A DNA stretch of 64,000 nt from Variovorax paradoxus (GTDB taxonomy: Bacteria; Pseudomonadota; Gammaproteobacteria; Burkholderiales; Burkholderiaceae_C). Shown piece by piece: positions 54,564-64,000 of this stretch (positions within the stretch are counted from its first letter, which is position 1; every line of letters starts with the position of its first letter). The stretch is taken from NCBI RefSeq assembly GCF_030815855.1, contig NZ_JAUSXG010000001.1, positions 3,596,001 to 3,660,000 of the forward strand, written 5' to 3'. The notes beneath the pieces are model-generated. The model made no database searches, had not been told where the DNA came from, and was given only the letters and a program-made list of their open reading frames with translations. The position numbers and the translations under genes were made by a program.

Positions 54564-54597
54564 AAAAGGGGCTCGGATTCTTCCGAGCCCCTTTTTT
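54564..54597 (+). terminator. Rho-independent terminator after tRNA-Ala
   Basis: Stem AAAAGGGGCTCGGA (54564-54577) and its exact complement (54582-54595), loop TTCT, ending in a six-T run. It begins 7 nt after the tRNA CCA. Confidence 0.93.
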
Positions 54598-54904
54598 CTT
54601 GCCTGGGACTTTCCCTGATCCCGCTCTCTTTCCTTCTCCTGCTTTTTTCGGACGTTTCAGGGGCGGCCTCCTATGTGCGAACGTGTCACAGGTAGTAGAA
54701 AGTTTTCATTCGGTAACAAAATTACCAAAACGAGGGATGCAACAAAGTATTGCGTTCGACTACAAAAGTAGTAATGTGAATTCTTCGAGTACACCTTTTG
54801 GACTCAAAAGTGAACCAAGTGCTTAATCCTCCTGGCTCCAGAGCAATCTGGGCTACCCCCAGGCCCCCGCGCCATAAGTAGCTCGATGTACAGGAAAGCA
54901 CGCC
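54598..54904. promoter_or_regulatory. AT-rich upstream region of the two-component genes, with inverted repeats
   Basis: No gene in this stretch of about 307 bp. The part 54690-54830 is markedly AT-rich for this chromosome and has two inverted repeats: GGTAA-CAAAA-TTACC (54712-54726) and ACTAC-AAAA-GTAGT (54759-54772). These may be operators or UP-type sites for the histidine kinase operon. No convincing -35/-10 pair was identified. Confidence 0.5.
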
Positions 54905-56599
54905 GTGCCAGCCACCTCCTTCGACCCGGATTGCGGGACCGACTCCAACCTGACCGCCGACGCGGTCATGGTGGCAAGGATGCGCCTGGTGCTGGCGATC
55001 TCCGCCTTGCTGGCGATCGCGGTTGACGCCGGCGAAGCGCAGCAGCACATCGGCAGCCCCGTTTGGCTGGCTTTCGCCGGCTACCTGGTCTACAGCGTCG
55101 GCGTGTACATCTGCACGCGCATGGGCCAGCCGTATTTCCAGGGCAAGGCCATCCATTGGTTCGACGTGCTGTGGTTCACGCTGCTCACCTTCGTGACAGG
55201 CGGCGTTTCCAGTCTCTACTTTCTCTTCTACTTCTTCGTCATTCTCACATCGTCGTTCCGCTGGGGCTACGAAGAAGGCGCCCGGGTGACCATGGCGTCG
55301 GTTGCCTCGTTCGTCGCCTGCAGCCTCGGCACGGGCACCGGCACCGACACCTACACGCCGCAGTTGCTCATGCGCACCACCTTCCTGCTTGCGCTGGGAC
55401 ACATGATCGGGCATTGGGGCGGATCGAAGGTCGAGCTGCGGCGGCGCCTCGCTCTGCTGAGCCAGGTGAGCCGCCTGTCGAACCCCCGGTTCGGCGTGAA
55501 CCGCACCATCGCAGGCATGATGCAAAAGACTCTGGCCTTTTTCGAAGCCAGCCACTGCATCCTCCTGACACGCGACACGGCAACCAGCACCTGGGTCATG
55601 CGCACGCTCCGGAAAAGCCATGCGGGCGAATCCGTCAGTGTCGAGACGATCGGCCGCGCCTCGGAATCGCCGCTCACGGCGCTGGAGGCCGAGCGGATCG
55701 TGCTGAACAAGCGCCGGCCCTGGCCGCTGAACTGGCTGCGCGCGCCAAGCCAAGCTTGCGACCCTCGCACGCACCACTGGCTCCCTCTGGACGAGCATGG
55801 CATGCATGACAGCGCGGCGGTTGGGGCAATGCTCGAGGCTCGTTCCTTCATGAGCGCACCGCTGCCCATGCGACTGGGAGAGGGGCGGATCTATATGTCG
55901 TCCCAGGACGGATCGTTTCGCCGTTCCGACGCGCTGTTCCTGGCGCACATCATGGGCCAGGTCTTCCCCGTCATCGAGACCATCGAAGTGCTGGACCGGA
56001 TGGCTTCGGATGCAGCCTCGAAGGAGCGCCTGAAGATTTCGCTCGACTTGCACGACACGGCGATCCAGCCGTATATCGGCCTCAAGCTGGGGCTGAGCGC
56101 CTTGCGCAAGAAGGCGACGGCCGACAACCCGTTGATCGACGACCTCGAAAACCTGGCCAACATGGCCGAAGGCGTGGTTGCCGACCTGCGGCGCTATGCG
56201 GGTTCGGTCAAGCATGGCGCCGACAACCAGTGCGAGTTCATTCTTCCGCACCTGCACCGGCAGGCGGCCCGGATCAAGACGCTCTACGGCATCGATATTG
56301 CCATCCTGCTCGAAGGAAACGTCCACCTCGACGACCGGATGACGGCCGAAGTGCTCCAGCTGGTTCGCGAGGGATTGAACAACATCTGCAAGCACACCCA
56401 TGCCCATCGCGGTTGCATCCGCATCGGCTGCACGGACGGCAAGCTGCAGATCCAGATCGAGAACGAGGCCTCGGACGAGAAGTTCGCGGCTTTCCGTCCA
56501 CGCTCGATCAGCGAGCGCGCGGCCGCCCTGGGCGGGCGTGCGCAGGTCAGTCAGGGCGCGGACGGCGCAACGGCGGTTTTGGTCGAGATACCCATCTGA
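54905..56599 (+). CDS. Membrane-bound sensor histidine kinase, NarL-partner (HisKA_3) type
   Basis: 564 residues from a GTG start. Five to six N-terminal membrane helices (about 25-175) form the sensor input, followed by a GAF-like middle (about 190-365; KTLAFFEASHCILLTRDTAT). The dimerisation/phosphoacceptor motif is ISLDLHDTAIQPYIGLKLGL with His383, characteristic of HisKA_3 kinases. The C-terminal HATPase region has LVREGLNNICKHTHAHR (N box) and RSISERAAALGGRAQV. It is co-transcribed with the response regulator 19 nt downstream. The signal is unknown. Confidence 0.88.
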   Translation: MPATSFDPDCGTDSNLTADAVMVARMRLVLAISALLAIAVDAGEAQQHIGSPVWLAFAGYLVYSVGVYICTRMGQPYFQGKAIHWFDVLWFTLLTFVTGGVSSLYFLFYFFVILTSSFRWGYEEGARVTMASVASFVACSLGTGTGTDTYTPQLLMRTTFLLALGHMIGHWGGSKVELRRRLALLSQVSRLSNPRFGVNRTIAGMMQKTLAFFEASHCILLTRDTATSTWVMRTLRKSHAGESVSVETIGRASESPLTALEAERIVLNKRRPWPLNWLRAPSQACDPRTHHWLPLDEHGMHDSAAVGAMLEARSFMSAPLPMRLGEGRIYMSSQDGSFRRSDALFLAHIMGQVFPVIETIEVLDRMASDAASKERLKISLDLHDTAIQPYIGLKLGLSALRKKATADNPLIDDLENLANMAEGVVADLRRYAGSVKHGADNQCEFILPHLHRQAARIKTLYGIDIAILLEGNVHLDDRMTAEVLQLVREGLNNICKHTHAHRGCIRIGCTDGKLQIQIENEASDEKFAAFRPRSISERAAALGGRAQVSQGADGATAVLVEIPI

Positions 56600-56618
56600 A
56601 GAAGGAAGAGGCTCAATC

Positions 56619-57311
56619 ATGCAACCCAGCACCACCACGCAACCGATCGGCGTCATGCTCGTGGACGATCACCAGACCATGCTGTGGGGCCTATCGAAAC
56701 TGATCGACGGCGAGCAGCCGCGCATGAAGGTTGTCGCCACGGCAAACTGCTGCGAGGACGCGCTGGAACGAACCGGGCACGTCGTGCCCGACGTGATCGT
56801 TCTCGACCTGGACCTGGGCGGCCGATGCGCCCTGGACATTCTTCCCGCGCTGCTTTCGAACGATGTGTCGCGTGCGCTCGTCCTCACGGGCGAGCGCAGG
56901 CAGCAGACGCTGGATCTCGCCGTGCTGCGCGGCGCAAGAGGCGTGTTGAGCAAGGACGCTTCCGCCGAGCAGGTGCTCGATGCAATCGAGCGCGTGCACA
57001 AGGGCGAGCTGTGCATCGACGCGCAGGCCATGGGGCGCGTCTTCTCCGAGCTGACATCGCCGAAGAAGCCCGTGAAGGCAGACCCCGAAGCAGCCAGGCT
57101 GGCCAGCCTGACGCAAAAGGAGCGGCAGATCATTTGCGCCGTCGTACAGGGCAGCGGCGCCGCGAACAAGACGCTGGCCTCGCGGCTGTTCGTGACCGAG
57201 CACACGTTCCGCAATCACCTCACCTCGATCTACCAGAAGCTCGACGTGGCAAACCGGCTCGAGCTGTATATCTACGCCGTCAAGCACCAGCTCGACGCCG
57301 CGGCCCATTGA
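56619..57311 (+). CDS. Response regulator, NarL/FixJ type
   Basis: 230 residues from ATG 56619, with GAAGGAAGAGG upstream. The receiver domain (about 10-125) has Asp16 and Asp17 (VMLVDDHQTM), phosphoacceptor Asp63 (VIVLDLDLGG), a Thr in ALVLTGER and Lys in GVLSKDAS. The C-terminal LuxR-type helix-turn-helix (about 163-222; LTQKERQIICAVVQGSGAAN then LFVTEHTFRNHLTSIYQKL) binds DNA. It converges on the tad operon (15 nt gap to tadC), which makes the pilus genes a likely target. Confidence 0.9.
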   Translation: MQPSTTTQPIGVMLVDDHQTMLWGLSKLIDGEQPRMKVVATANCCEDALERTGHVVPDVIVLDLDLGGRCALDILPALLSNDVSRALVLTGERRQQTLDLAVLRGARGVLSKDASAEQVLDAIERVHKGELCIDAQAMGRVFSELTSPKKPVKADPEAARLASLTQKERQIICAVVQGSGAANKTLASRLFVTEHTFRNHLTSIYQKLDVANRLELYIYAVKHQLDAAAH

Positions 57312-57326
57312 GGGCGGCTGCCGAGT

Positions 57327-58235
57327 TCAGCTTCCGCCACCGAGCATCGGCCCGATGATGCGGACCATTCGGATGGCCGCCGGCGTGAGGATGACCGCCG
57401 AGATGCACGGAAAGATGCACAGCACCAGTGGCAGCAGCATCTTGGTCGGAACCTTGGCCGCCAGCTCTTCCGCGCGAACCTGACGCTTGTGGCGCAGATC
57501 GTCCGAGAACACACGCAGCGATTCGCCGATGCTGGTGCCGAACCGGTCGGCCTGGGTCAGCATGGTGGCGAAGGTTCCGATTTCCTCCACGCCGGTGCGC
57601 AGCGCGAGGTTCCGCAGCGACTTCTCGCGCGTGCCGCCCGCGCGCATCTCGAGATTGGTCCAGTGCAGTTCCTGCGCCAGGGCCTCGCTCTTGACACGGA
57701 TTTCTTCAGTGACCTTGACCAGGGCGGCATCGAGCCCGAGCCCCGCCTCGACGCAGACCAGCATCAGGTCGGCGGCGTCGGGGAAGTTCTCGAAGATTTC
57801 ACGTTGGCGGCTTTTGATCGTCATACGCAGCACGATGTTGGGCAGGTAGCAGCCGAACAGCGCCGCCACCGCGAGCCACAGCAGGGTCGTCAATCCCTCG
57901 TCCGCTCCGGCCGCGCGTATCGCGACGAAGGCCAGGCCCGCCAAGCCCAGCGGCAGCAGCGTCTTCAAGCCGAAGTAGAAGAGGCTCGCGTCCGGGTGGC
58001 GGATGCCTGCGTTGAGGAATTTCAGGCGCAGCGGCGATGTTTCGCCCTCGCCCGTAGGCGATGACAGCTGCGCGAAGGAGCCGACGACCTTGACGGCCGT
58101 TTCGGCCCAGGCCGACTTGCCCGATGAAGGAGCCACCGCCCGCAGGCGCTGTTCGGTGCGCGTGGGCAGCACCCAGACCGCGAATCCGCCGATGGCGAGG
58201 GACACGGTAACAAACACGAGGATAGGAAACAGCAT
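57327..58235 (-). CDS. tadC: Tad pilus inner-membrane platform protein TadC
   Basis: 302 residues, type II secretion F (GspF/TadC) family. Membrane helices at about 5-25, 90-140 and 270-295 flank a cytoplasmic F domain (about 155-280; FPDAADLMLVCVEAGLGLDA, MLTQADRFGTSIGESLRVFS). With TadB it forms the platform for Flp pilus assembly. It is the last tad gene before the convergent response regulator; no tadD follows. Gap to tadB is 12 nt. Confidence 0.92.
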   Translation of the reverse strand: MLFPILVFVTVSLAIGGFAVWVLPTRTEQRLRAVAPSSGKSAWAETAVKVVGSFAQLSSPTGEGETSPLRLKFLNAGIRHPDASLFYFGLKTLLPLGLAGLAFVAIRAAGADEGLTTLLWLAVAALFGCYLPNIVLRMTIKSRQREIFENFPDAADLMLVCVEAGLGLDAALVKVTEEIRVKSEALAQELHWTNLEMRAGGTREKSLRNLALRTGVEEIGTFATMLTQADRFGTSIGESLRVFSDDLRHKRQVRAEELAAKVPTKMLLPLVLCIFPCISAVILTPAAIRMVRIIGPMLGGGS

Positions 58236-58247
58236 GGCATTTCTCCT

Positions 58248-59240
58248 TCAGACGCGAATCTTCACGATCTTGCGCAGGATCAGTACGCCGACCACCATCA
58301 GGCCAAGCATGTACTTGACGGCCGTGACGCCGATCGGATCGGTCCACAGCGGAGACATGAACTCCGGATTGAAGGCGTTCAGCAGCGCCACCAACGCAAG
58401 AGGCATGAGGCCGAGGATCCAGGCCGACAAGCGCCCTTCCGCCGACAGCACCCGCACCCGCGCCAGCAGCTTGAGCCGGTCGCGGATGAGCCGGCTCAGG
58501 TTGCCGAGCACCTCGGTCAGGTTGCCGCCGGAGTCGCGCTGGATCAGCACCGACACCACGAAGTAGCGCAGGTCGGTGAGCGGCACACGTTCGCTCATGT
58601 TCGTGAGCGCCTGCTGCAGCGAAACCCCGAAGTTGACCTCGTCAGCCACCATGCGGAACTCGCCTGCGATCGGCTCGGACATTTCATCGCCGATCATCTG
58701 CAGGCTGCTGGCGAACGAATGGCCCGCGCGCAATGCACGCGTCACCAGGTCCAGCGCGTCCGGCAACTGCCTCTCGAGACGCGCCAGGCGGCGGCTGCGC
58801 CGGTGGTTCAGGTAGAGCAGCGGCAGCGCCGCGCCGGCGGCGCCCACCAGCATGGCGATCCATGCGGGCTGGTTCGCAAGCGACACCGTCGCCAGGAAGA
58901 AAAGCACGCCGGACAGCGCGCAGGCCAGCAGCACGTGGGACACCGTCCATTCCAGCCCGGCCTGCAGAATGAACCGGTCCAGGCTGTGGGCCCGCGGAAG
59001 CTTCAGCAGAGCGCGCTGCATCCATGGCGCATCGCTGAGCACGCGGTCCTTCACGAGCCGCGCCTGGGCAACGCGGTCGGCGGCCGCCGACAGTGCCTGC
59101 AGCCGCTTCCCGATCTTCTGCGCCTCGGGGCCCCTGTACGAGCGCCACAGCAGATAGAGGCCCTCGATCACCATCAGCACCGTCACGAAGACCAGCACGA
59201 ACAGGGTGATGAGCGTGTCGCCGACCAGGTTGTCGAACAT
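58248..59240 (-). CDS. tadB: Tad pilus inner-membrane platform protein TadB
   Basis: 330 residues, GspF/TadB family. N-terminal helix (about 8-30), two central helices (about 100-145), F domain (about 158-285; LPDALDLVTRALRAGHSFAS, SVLIQRDSGGNLTEVLGNLS) and C-terminal helices. Partner of TadC in the pilus platform. It starts 9 nt after tadA. Confidence 0.93.
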   Translation of the reverse strand: MFDNLVGDTLITLFVLVFVTVLMVIEGLYLLWRSYRGPEAQKIGKRLQALSAAADRVAQARLVKDRVLSDAPWMQRALLKLPRAHSLDRFILQAGLEWTVSHVLLACALSGVLFFLATVSLANQPAWIAMLVGAAGAALPLLYLNHRRSRRLARLERQLPDALDLVTRALRAGHSFASSLQMIGDEMSEPIAGEFRMVADEVNFGVSLQQALTNMSERVPLTDLRYFVVSVLIQRDSGGNLTEVLGNLSRLIRDRLKLLARVRVLSAEGRLSAWILGLMPLALVALLNAFNPEFMSPLWTDPIGVTAVKYMLGLMVVGVLILRKIVKIRV

Positions 59241-59249
59241 GATGGCCTC

Positions 59250-60623
<1,374 letters not shown>

Positions 60624-60677
60624 GGGGACCTGCCTTGCTGTTGGAGTAAGAAGATTCGCCTGGCCGCAGCGTGGGCG

Positions 60678-61829
60678 TCAGGCTCGGCGAAAGAGCCGGC
60701 CGATGAAGCCAGGCGCTTCCTTCGGGCGTGGGCTGAGGGTGAGGGAGATCTCCTCGAGCCGCTTGCACAGCGAACTGCCCCGCGACGTTTCCGCGAGAGG
60801 CACGCCGCGGTTGATCGAGGCATCCACATCCTTTCCGCCGTCGGGCACGCTGACCAGCGTCGCTCCGCCCAGCGAGCGGCGCATGTCGGACAAACCGATC
60901 TCGCCGCCGCCGGCGCTGCGGTTGACCAGCAGTTCGACCTTGCCGGCCGGATAGCCGAGTGCCTTGAACATCTGCATGAGGCGCGTCACGTTGCGGATGT
61001 GCGGCAGGCTTGGCTGGAGCACCGGAAAGATGCGGTCCGCCCGGTCCAGCACGCGGATGGCGAGCGGATCGATGCGCAGGCCGAGGTCGAACAGTACGAA
61101 GTCGTACTGCGCGGCGGCAACCTGCAGGATTGCATCGATATGCTCGGCTTTGACCTCCAGCGCGCGCGAGAGGTCTTCGGGTGCGGGAAGAATGCTGAAG
61201 CCCGGCGCCACCTTCACCGTGCTGGCGGCAAGCAGCGAGGCATCGAGCCGGCCGATGTCGCGGGCCACGTCGGCCACCGTGGAAGTGGGCCGCAGGTCGC
61301 TCACGCAGGAAAGGGCATCGCCGAACTGCAGGTTCAGATCGATCAGCAGTACCGAACGGCGCATGGAGAGCTGGTGCCCGATGTTGGTCGCCAGAAAAGT
61401 GGCGCCGCTGCCGCCCTTGCACGGCATGAACGCAACCACCTGCCCCGGCTCCCTGGCGTGCGAGCCGGCCATCTTGAGCGCGATGCGCTCCACGGCCGCC
61501 TCGAGCGCCGCCGGCTGCGGCGGCGAAGGCAACACTTCGCGCACGCCCGAGCGCATGGCGAGAATCAGGAACTCGGGCGTCTGCATGGCGCAAAGCAGCA
61601 CCACCGCGATTGCGGGATAGCGCATCGTGAGCTGCTCCACCATTGCCAGCTCATGAGGGTCGCAGCACATGCCGTCCACCAGCAGGAGCTCGGGCGCCGA
61701 CCGTTCGACGACCCATTGCATGCGGCTCTTGCCTCCCTCGAACGGGGAGACGACATGGGAACGTGCTTCGAGCACCTTGCGCATGTCCTGCAGATGGGCT
61801 GCATTGGGCGAGATGATGGAGATCTTCAT
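60678..61829 (-). CDS. tadZ: Tad pilus localisation ATPase TadZ/CpaE
   Basis: 383 residues. An N-terminal receiver-like domain (about 1-120) without a full set of phosphorylation residues is followed by a MinD/ParA-type ATPase with the deviant Walker A CKGGSGATFLATN (Lys138 to Thr144) and LLIDLNLQFGDALSC. TadZ/CpaE marks the pole or site where the Tad machine assembles. It precedes tadA by 54 nt. Confidence 0.92.
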   Translation of the reverse strand: MKISIISPNAAHLQDMRKVLEARSHVVSPFEGGKSRMQWVVERSAPELLLVDGMCCDPHELAMVEQLTMRYPAIAVVLLCAMQTPEFLILAMRSGVREVLPSPPQPAALEAAVERIALKMAGSHAREPGQVVAFMPCKGGSGATFLATNIGHQLSMRRSVLLIDLNLQFGDALSCVSDLRPTSTVADVARDIGRLDASLLAASTVKVAPGFSILPAPEDLSRALEVKAEHIDAILQVAAAQYDFVLFDLGLRIDPLAIRVLDRADRIFPVLQPSLPHIRNVTRLMQMFKALGYPAGKVELLVNRSAGGGEIGLSDMRRSLGGATLVSVPDGGKDVDASINRGVPLAETSRGSSLCKRLEEISLTLSPRPKEAPGFIGRLFRRA

Positions 61830-61847
61830 GATGGGTTCCGTTTCTCT

Positions 61848-62276
61848 CTACGAGCAGATGGTCGGGCTGTGGGGGTCCTTCCGCATGACTTCGCGCGGCA
61901 GGAAGGTGGAGAAAGCCGGCATCGGGATCAACGGCGCAGTGGCCCCGACGATGGGCGAGATCCATTGGTAGTTGAGCCCGGTGATGCCCACGGTGACGCC
62001 TTCGCAAGTGGAGGCAGTACAGCCCGCGGGCGTCCAGGCCACGCTCACGGTGGCGATCTGCGGAAGCAGGGCCTGCATGCGGGCCAGCACCAGCGCCTGC
62101 TGGGCGGTGTCGTCGCACACCACCGCGTAGCGCGCGCCGGCGCGCGTGGCCTCGCTGGCCATGCTCCACGTGAACAACATGCGCGCAAAGTCCACGATGC
62201 CCAGCAGCAGCATGAGGAAGATGAGCAGGCCCAGCGCAAACTCCACGGTGGTCGCCCCGGATGTGCGGTGTCTCAT
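61848..62276 (-). CDS. TadE-like pseudopilin (second copy, TadF position)
   Basis: 142 residues. N-terminal TadE pattern: GATTVEFALGLLIFLMLLLG with a Glu five residues into the hydrophobic stretch, as in prepilins cleaved by a dedicated peptidase; then MLFTWSMASEATRAGARYAV. Cys residues at about 75, 93 and 97 may form a disulfide. The ATG at 62276 overlaps the stop of the preceding TadE gene (ATGA). It is probably a minor pseudopilin (TadE/TadF). Confidence 0.88.
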   Translation of the reverse strand: MRHRTSGATTVEFALGLLIFLMLLLGIVDFARMLFTWSMASEATRAGARYAVVCDDTAQQALVLARMQALLPQIATVSVAWTPAGCTASTCEGVTVGITGLNYQWISPIVGATAPLIPMPAFSTFLPREVMRKDPHSPTICS

Positions 62277-62740
62277 GATGGAGCCCTCATGGTGGCGGTG
62301 ATGTCGCTGAAGACGATGTTGCCGTTCGCATCGGCGAACACGAGGCCCATCACCGACGGAAAGAGCGAATGGAAGCTGTAGCCGCTGATGCGCACCGTCA
62401 CGGTCGTGATGAGCGGACTCGCCCCTGCCGCCTGCCACGTGCAGCAATTGCCCACGGGCACGTTCGCCAAGCTGAGGCCGCGCGCCACTGGCGTGCCCGC
62501 ACCGGCGGTGTTGCCATAGACCATGAGGTTGCGCGCTTCGGTGATGTGCGTGCCCGGTGTTTGCACCGACAGGTAGCGAACCGCGTCGCGGGTCGACTTG
62601 ACGACCAGGTTGTATTCGTACATCGCACGGCCGAACTCGGTCGTGATGAACGTGAGCAGCAGCAAGAGCGGCGTGATGAGTGCCAGTTCGATCAGCGCCG
62701 CGCCGCGCTGCGGGTGGTTCGATGTTTGTTTCACGTGCAT
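62273..62740 (-). CDS. tadE: TadE-like pseudopilin
   Basis: 155 residues from ATG 62740. The TadE signature GAALIELALITPLLLLLTFI (Glu+5) and EFGRAMYEYNLVVKSTRDAV are present; the remainder is predicted extracytoplasmic, with a CC pair near residue 100. Its start overlaps the tadG stop (TGATG) and its stop overlaps the next TadE-like gene, showing tight translational coupling. The open frame runs back to 62845, but the overlap start fits better. Confidence 0.9.
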   Translation of the reverse strand: MHVKQTSNHPQRGAALIELALITPLLLLLTFITTEFGRAMYEYNLVVKSTRDAVRYLSVQTPGTHITEARNLMVYGNTAGAGTPVARGLSLANVPVGNCCTWQAAGASPLITTVTVRISGYSFHSLFPSVMGLVFADANGNIVFSDITATMRAPS

Positions 62741-63963
62741 CACCTCACCAGGACCGGGACCAGTGGGCCCAACACGCCACCTGCGAGCCCGCTTGTCGTG
62801 CACGGGCTGCCCGCAGCGCCGGCATTGCCGCGGAACTCCAGCCATGTGTCGCTCATCGGAATGGTCAGCGGCTGCAGCATCAGCATGCAGGCATAGTCAA
62901 CGACATGCGAACTGCCATCGATGACCGGCACCGTGACGATGCGCCGATCCAGACCGTATTGCTTGTGCCCTCCGGCAACGTTGCCGGAAGCGGCCAGCTT
63001 CTGGAAGCTGTTGAGCGAAAGCCCAGTGATGTCTTCGCAATCCTTCACCTTGCCGCTGGCGGCGCAGGATGCGAAGGACGCGCGCTTGGCCACGAAGTCG
63101 CCGTAGGCATTGGACTGCGCGGGCCAGGTGAGCGCGGTATAGGTATAGCCGGTGTAATCGGGCCGCTGCACGCTCGGATTTCCGCTGTTCTTGTAGATGC
63201 CGAAGCGCTGGTTCCAGACATCGACCACCGAGGTCTGCACGCCCGGGGTGCCGAGCGTGTCGCCCACCTTCGTTCCGCAGTGATTGTTCAGTTCGGATTC
63301 GGTTTCCGATGCGCTATTGCTGCCGTCGAGATTGGCCCAACCGATCTCGCCGCCGGCGGATGCGTTCTGCGCCTGGATCAGCTTCACCCAGTCGCCGACG
63401 TTGAGCCCGTAGTTCGGCGCAACGCCTCCCGCCTTCGGCTTCAGCGCGACGGGAATCGGACAGGTGGTCTGCGCGCTGGCCCGTGTGGCCACTGCGCTGG
63501 CGAAGACGCTGCCCGTCGCAGGATAGGCGGTGGTATTGCCGGAGAAGGCCCCCATGGCCTTCATGAGCCAGATGACAATGTTGGGCTGGGTGTGCACGCA
63601 CTGCGCATACGTGGCCACCGCCGGGTCGACGCTGGGCGCATAGGAGGCGTCGCGAAAAGTGATGTCGGCGAGGGCCAGTTGACCCTGCCCGCTCCATGTA
63701 GCGGACTGCATGTTGACCCGGTTCGCATTGCCGGCGGTCTGGCCCGCGCTCTGGGCCCGCGTAATCGCGGTGCCCTGCTTGTCGAGCTCGCGCGCGGCGG
63801 CCAGTGCGCAACTGTCGACGGCGGTCTGCAGCTCTGTCCGCACGACGAACAGGTGACCGAAGTCCAGCGCAACGCCCATGAATCCGAGCAGGAACAACAG
63901 GACCAGTGCAGTGGTGATGATCATCGCGCCGCGCTGACGGCGGCCGGGGTGGCGAACTTGCAT
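62740..63963 (-). CDS. tadG: TadG-like Flp pilus protein
   Basis: 407 residues from ATG 63963, with AGGAAG 7 nt upstream; an upstream TTG at 63981 is less likely. The N-terminal TadG domain reads RGAMIITTALVLLFLLGFMG then VALDFGHLFVVRTELQTAVD and SCALAAARELD, one membrane anchor plus an extracytoplasmic part. I see no clear von Willebrand A metal motif (DxSxS), so this is the short TadG form. It is the first tad gene visible; flp, prepilin peptidase and secretin genes (cpaB/cpaC) should lie to the right. Confidence 0.85.
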   Translation of the reverse strand: MQVRHPGRRQRGAMIITTALVLLFLLGFMGVALDFGHLFVVRTELQTAVDSCALAAARELDKQGTAITRAQSAGQTAGNANRVNMQSATWSGQGQLALADITFRDASYAPSVDPAVATYAQCVHTQPNIVIWLMKAMGAFSGNTTAYPATGSVFASAVATRASAQTTCPIPVALKPKAGGVAPNYGLNVGDWVKLIQAQNASAGGEIGWANLDGSNSASETESELNNHCGTKVGDTLGTPGVQTSVVDVWNQRFGIYKNSGNPSVQRPDYTGYTYTALTWPAQSNAYGDFVAKRASFASCAASGKVKDCEDITGLSLNSFQKLAASGNVAGGHKQYGLDRRIVTVPVIDGSSHVVDYACMLMLQPLTIPMSDTWLEFRGNAGAAGSPCTTSGLAGGVLGPLVPVLVR

Positions 63964-64000
63964 GATCGGCTTCCTGTGCAATGGTGGCGGTTCAATAAAA
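63964..64000. other. Window end, upstream of tadG
   Basis: 37 nt containing only the tadG ribosome site; no promoter can be judged here because the operon continues outside the window. Confidence 0.4.

Overview
The window looks like chromosome of a high-GC betaproteobacterium of the Comamonadaceae (Variovorax-like). Reasons: uniformly high GC, gene sets typical of Burkholderiales (xseB-ispA-dxs, type II homoserine kinase thrB, BPSS1780-family and DUF2782 proteins, azurin, DUF2339/DUF3999 pair), and many TRAP/ABC solute-binding proteins and LysR regulators. The genus is an inference. No phage, insertion sequence, CRISPR array, toxin-antitoxin or restriction system is visible.

Left part (1-14.2 kb), transport and catabolism: a truncated branched-chain-type ABC importer (livM-livH-livK) divergent from a GntR/FadR regulator; a LysR regulator divergent from an omega-amino acid:pyruvate aminotransferase; a ModE-like/periplasmic-binding-like regulator followed by an MFS transporter; an EgtB-like sulfoxide synthase with an altered metal site; and a TRAP transporter whose membrane subunits (dctQM) and binding protein (dctP) converge on a strong bidirectional terminator.

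14.3-26 kb: isoprenoid operon xseB-ispA-dxs; a Rieske oxygenase with a structured leader; an EamA exporter; sseA sulfurtransferase translationally coupled to a zrg-like metal cluster (DUF2796, ABC ATPase, FtsX-like permease, DUF3299); then a DUF3300 lipoprotein with a very long glutamine-rich tail.

26-37 kb, amino acid and D-amino acid catabolism: an XRE-cupin regulator divergent from D-arginine dehydrogenase dauA, with a perfect palindromic operator over the dauA promoter; a small acidic protein; a ZIP zinc transporter; a dienelactone hydrolase; an Asp/Glu racemase next to an orphan glutamate-type binding protein; a DadA-like D-amino acid dehydrogenase; and a carboxypeptidase G2-like M20 peptidase flanked by two LysR genes.

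37-54.6 kb, mostly housekeeping: MFS exporter, polA, DUF2782, thrB, BPSS1780, the DUF2339-DUF3999 pair, uvrD, azurin (with an FNR/ANR box), guaC (with a promoter-proximal terminator), an alpha/beta hydrolase and tRNA-Ala(CGC). Three genes (dauA, DUF2782 gene, uvrD) have a -10 hexamer so close to the start codon that leaderless mRNAs are predicted.

54.6-64 kb: after the tRNA and an AT-rich, inverted-repeat-bearing intergenic region comes a NarL-type two-component pair, convergent with most of a Tad (Flp) pilus assembly operon (tadG, two TadE-like pseudopilins, tadZ, tadA, tadB, tadC). Its beginning (flp, prepilin peptidase, secretin genes) lies beyond the right edge.
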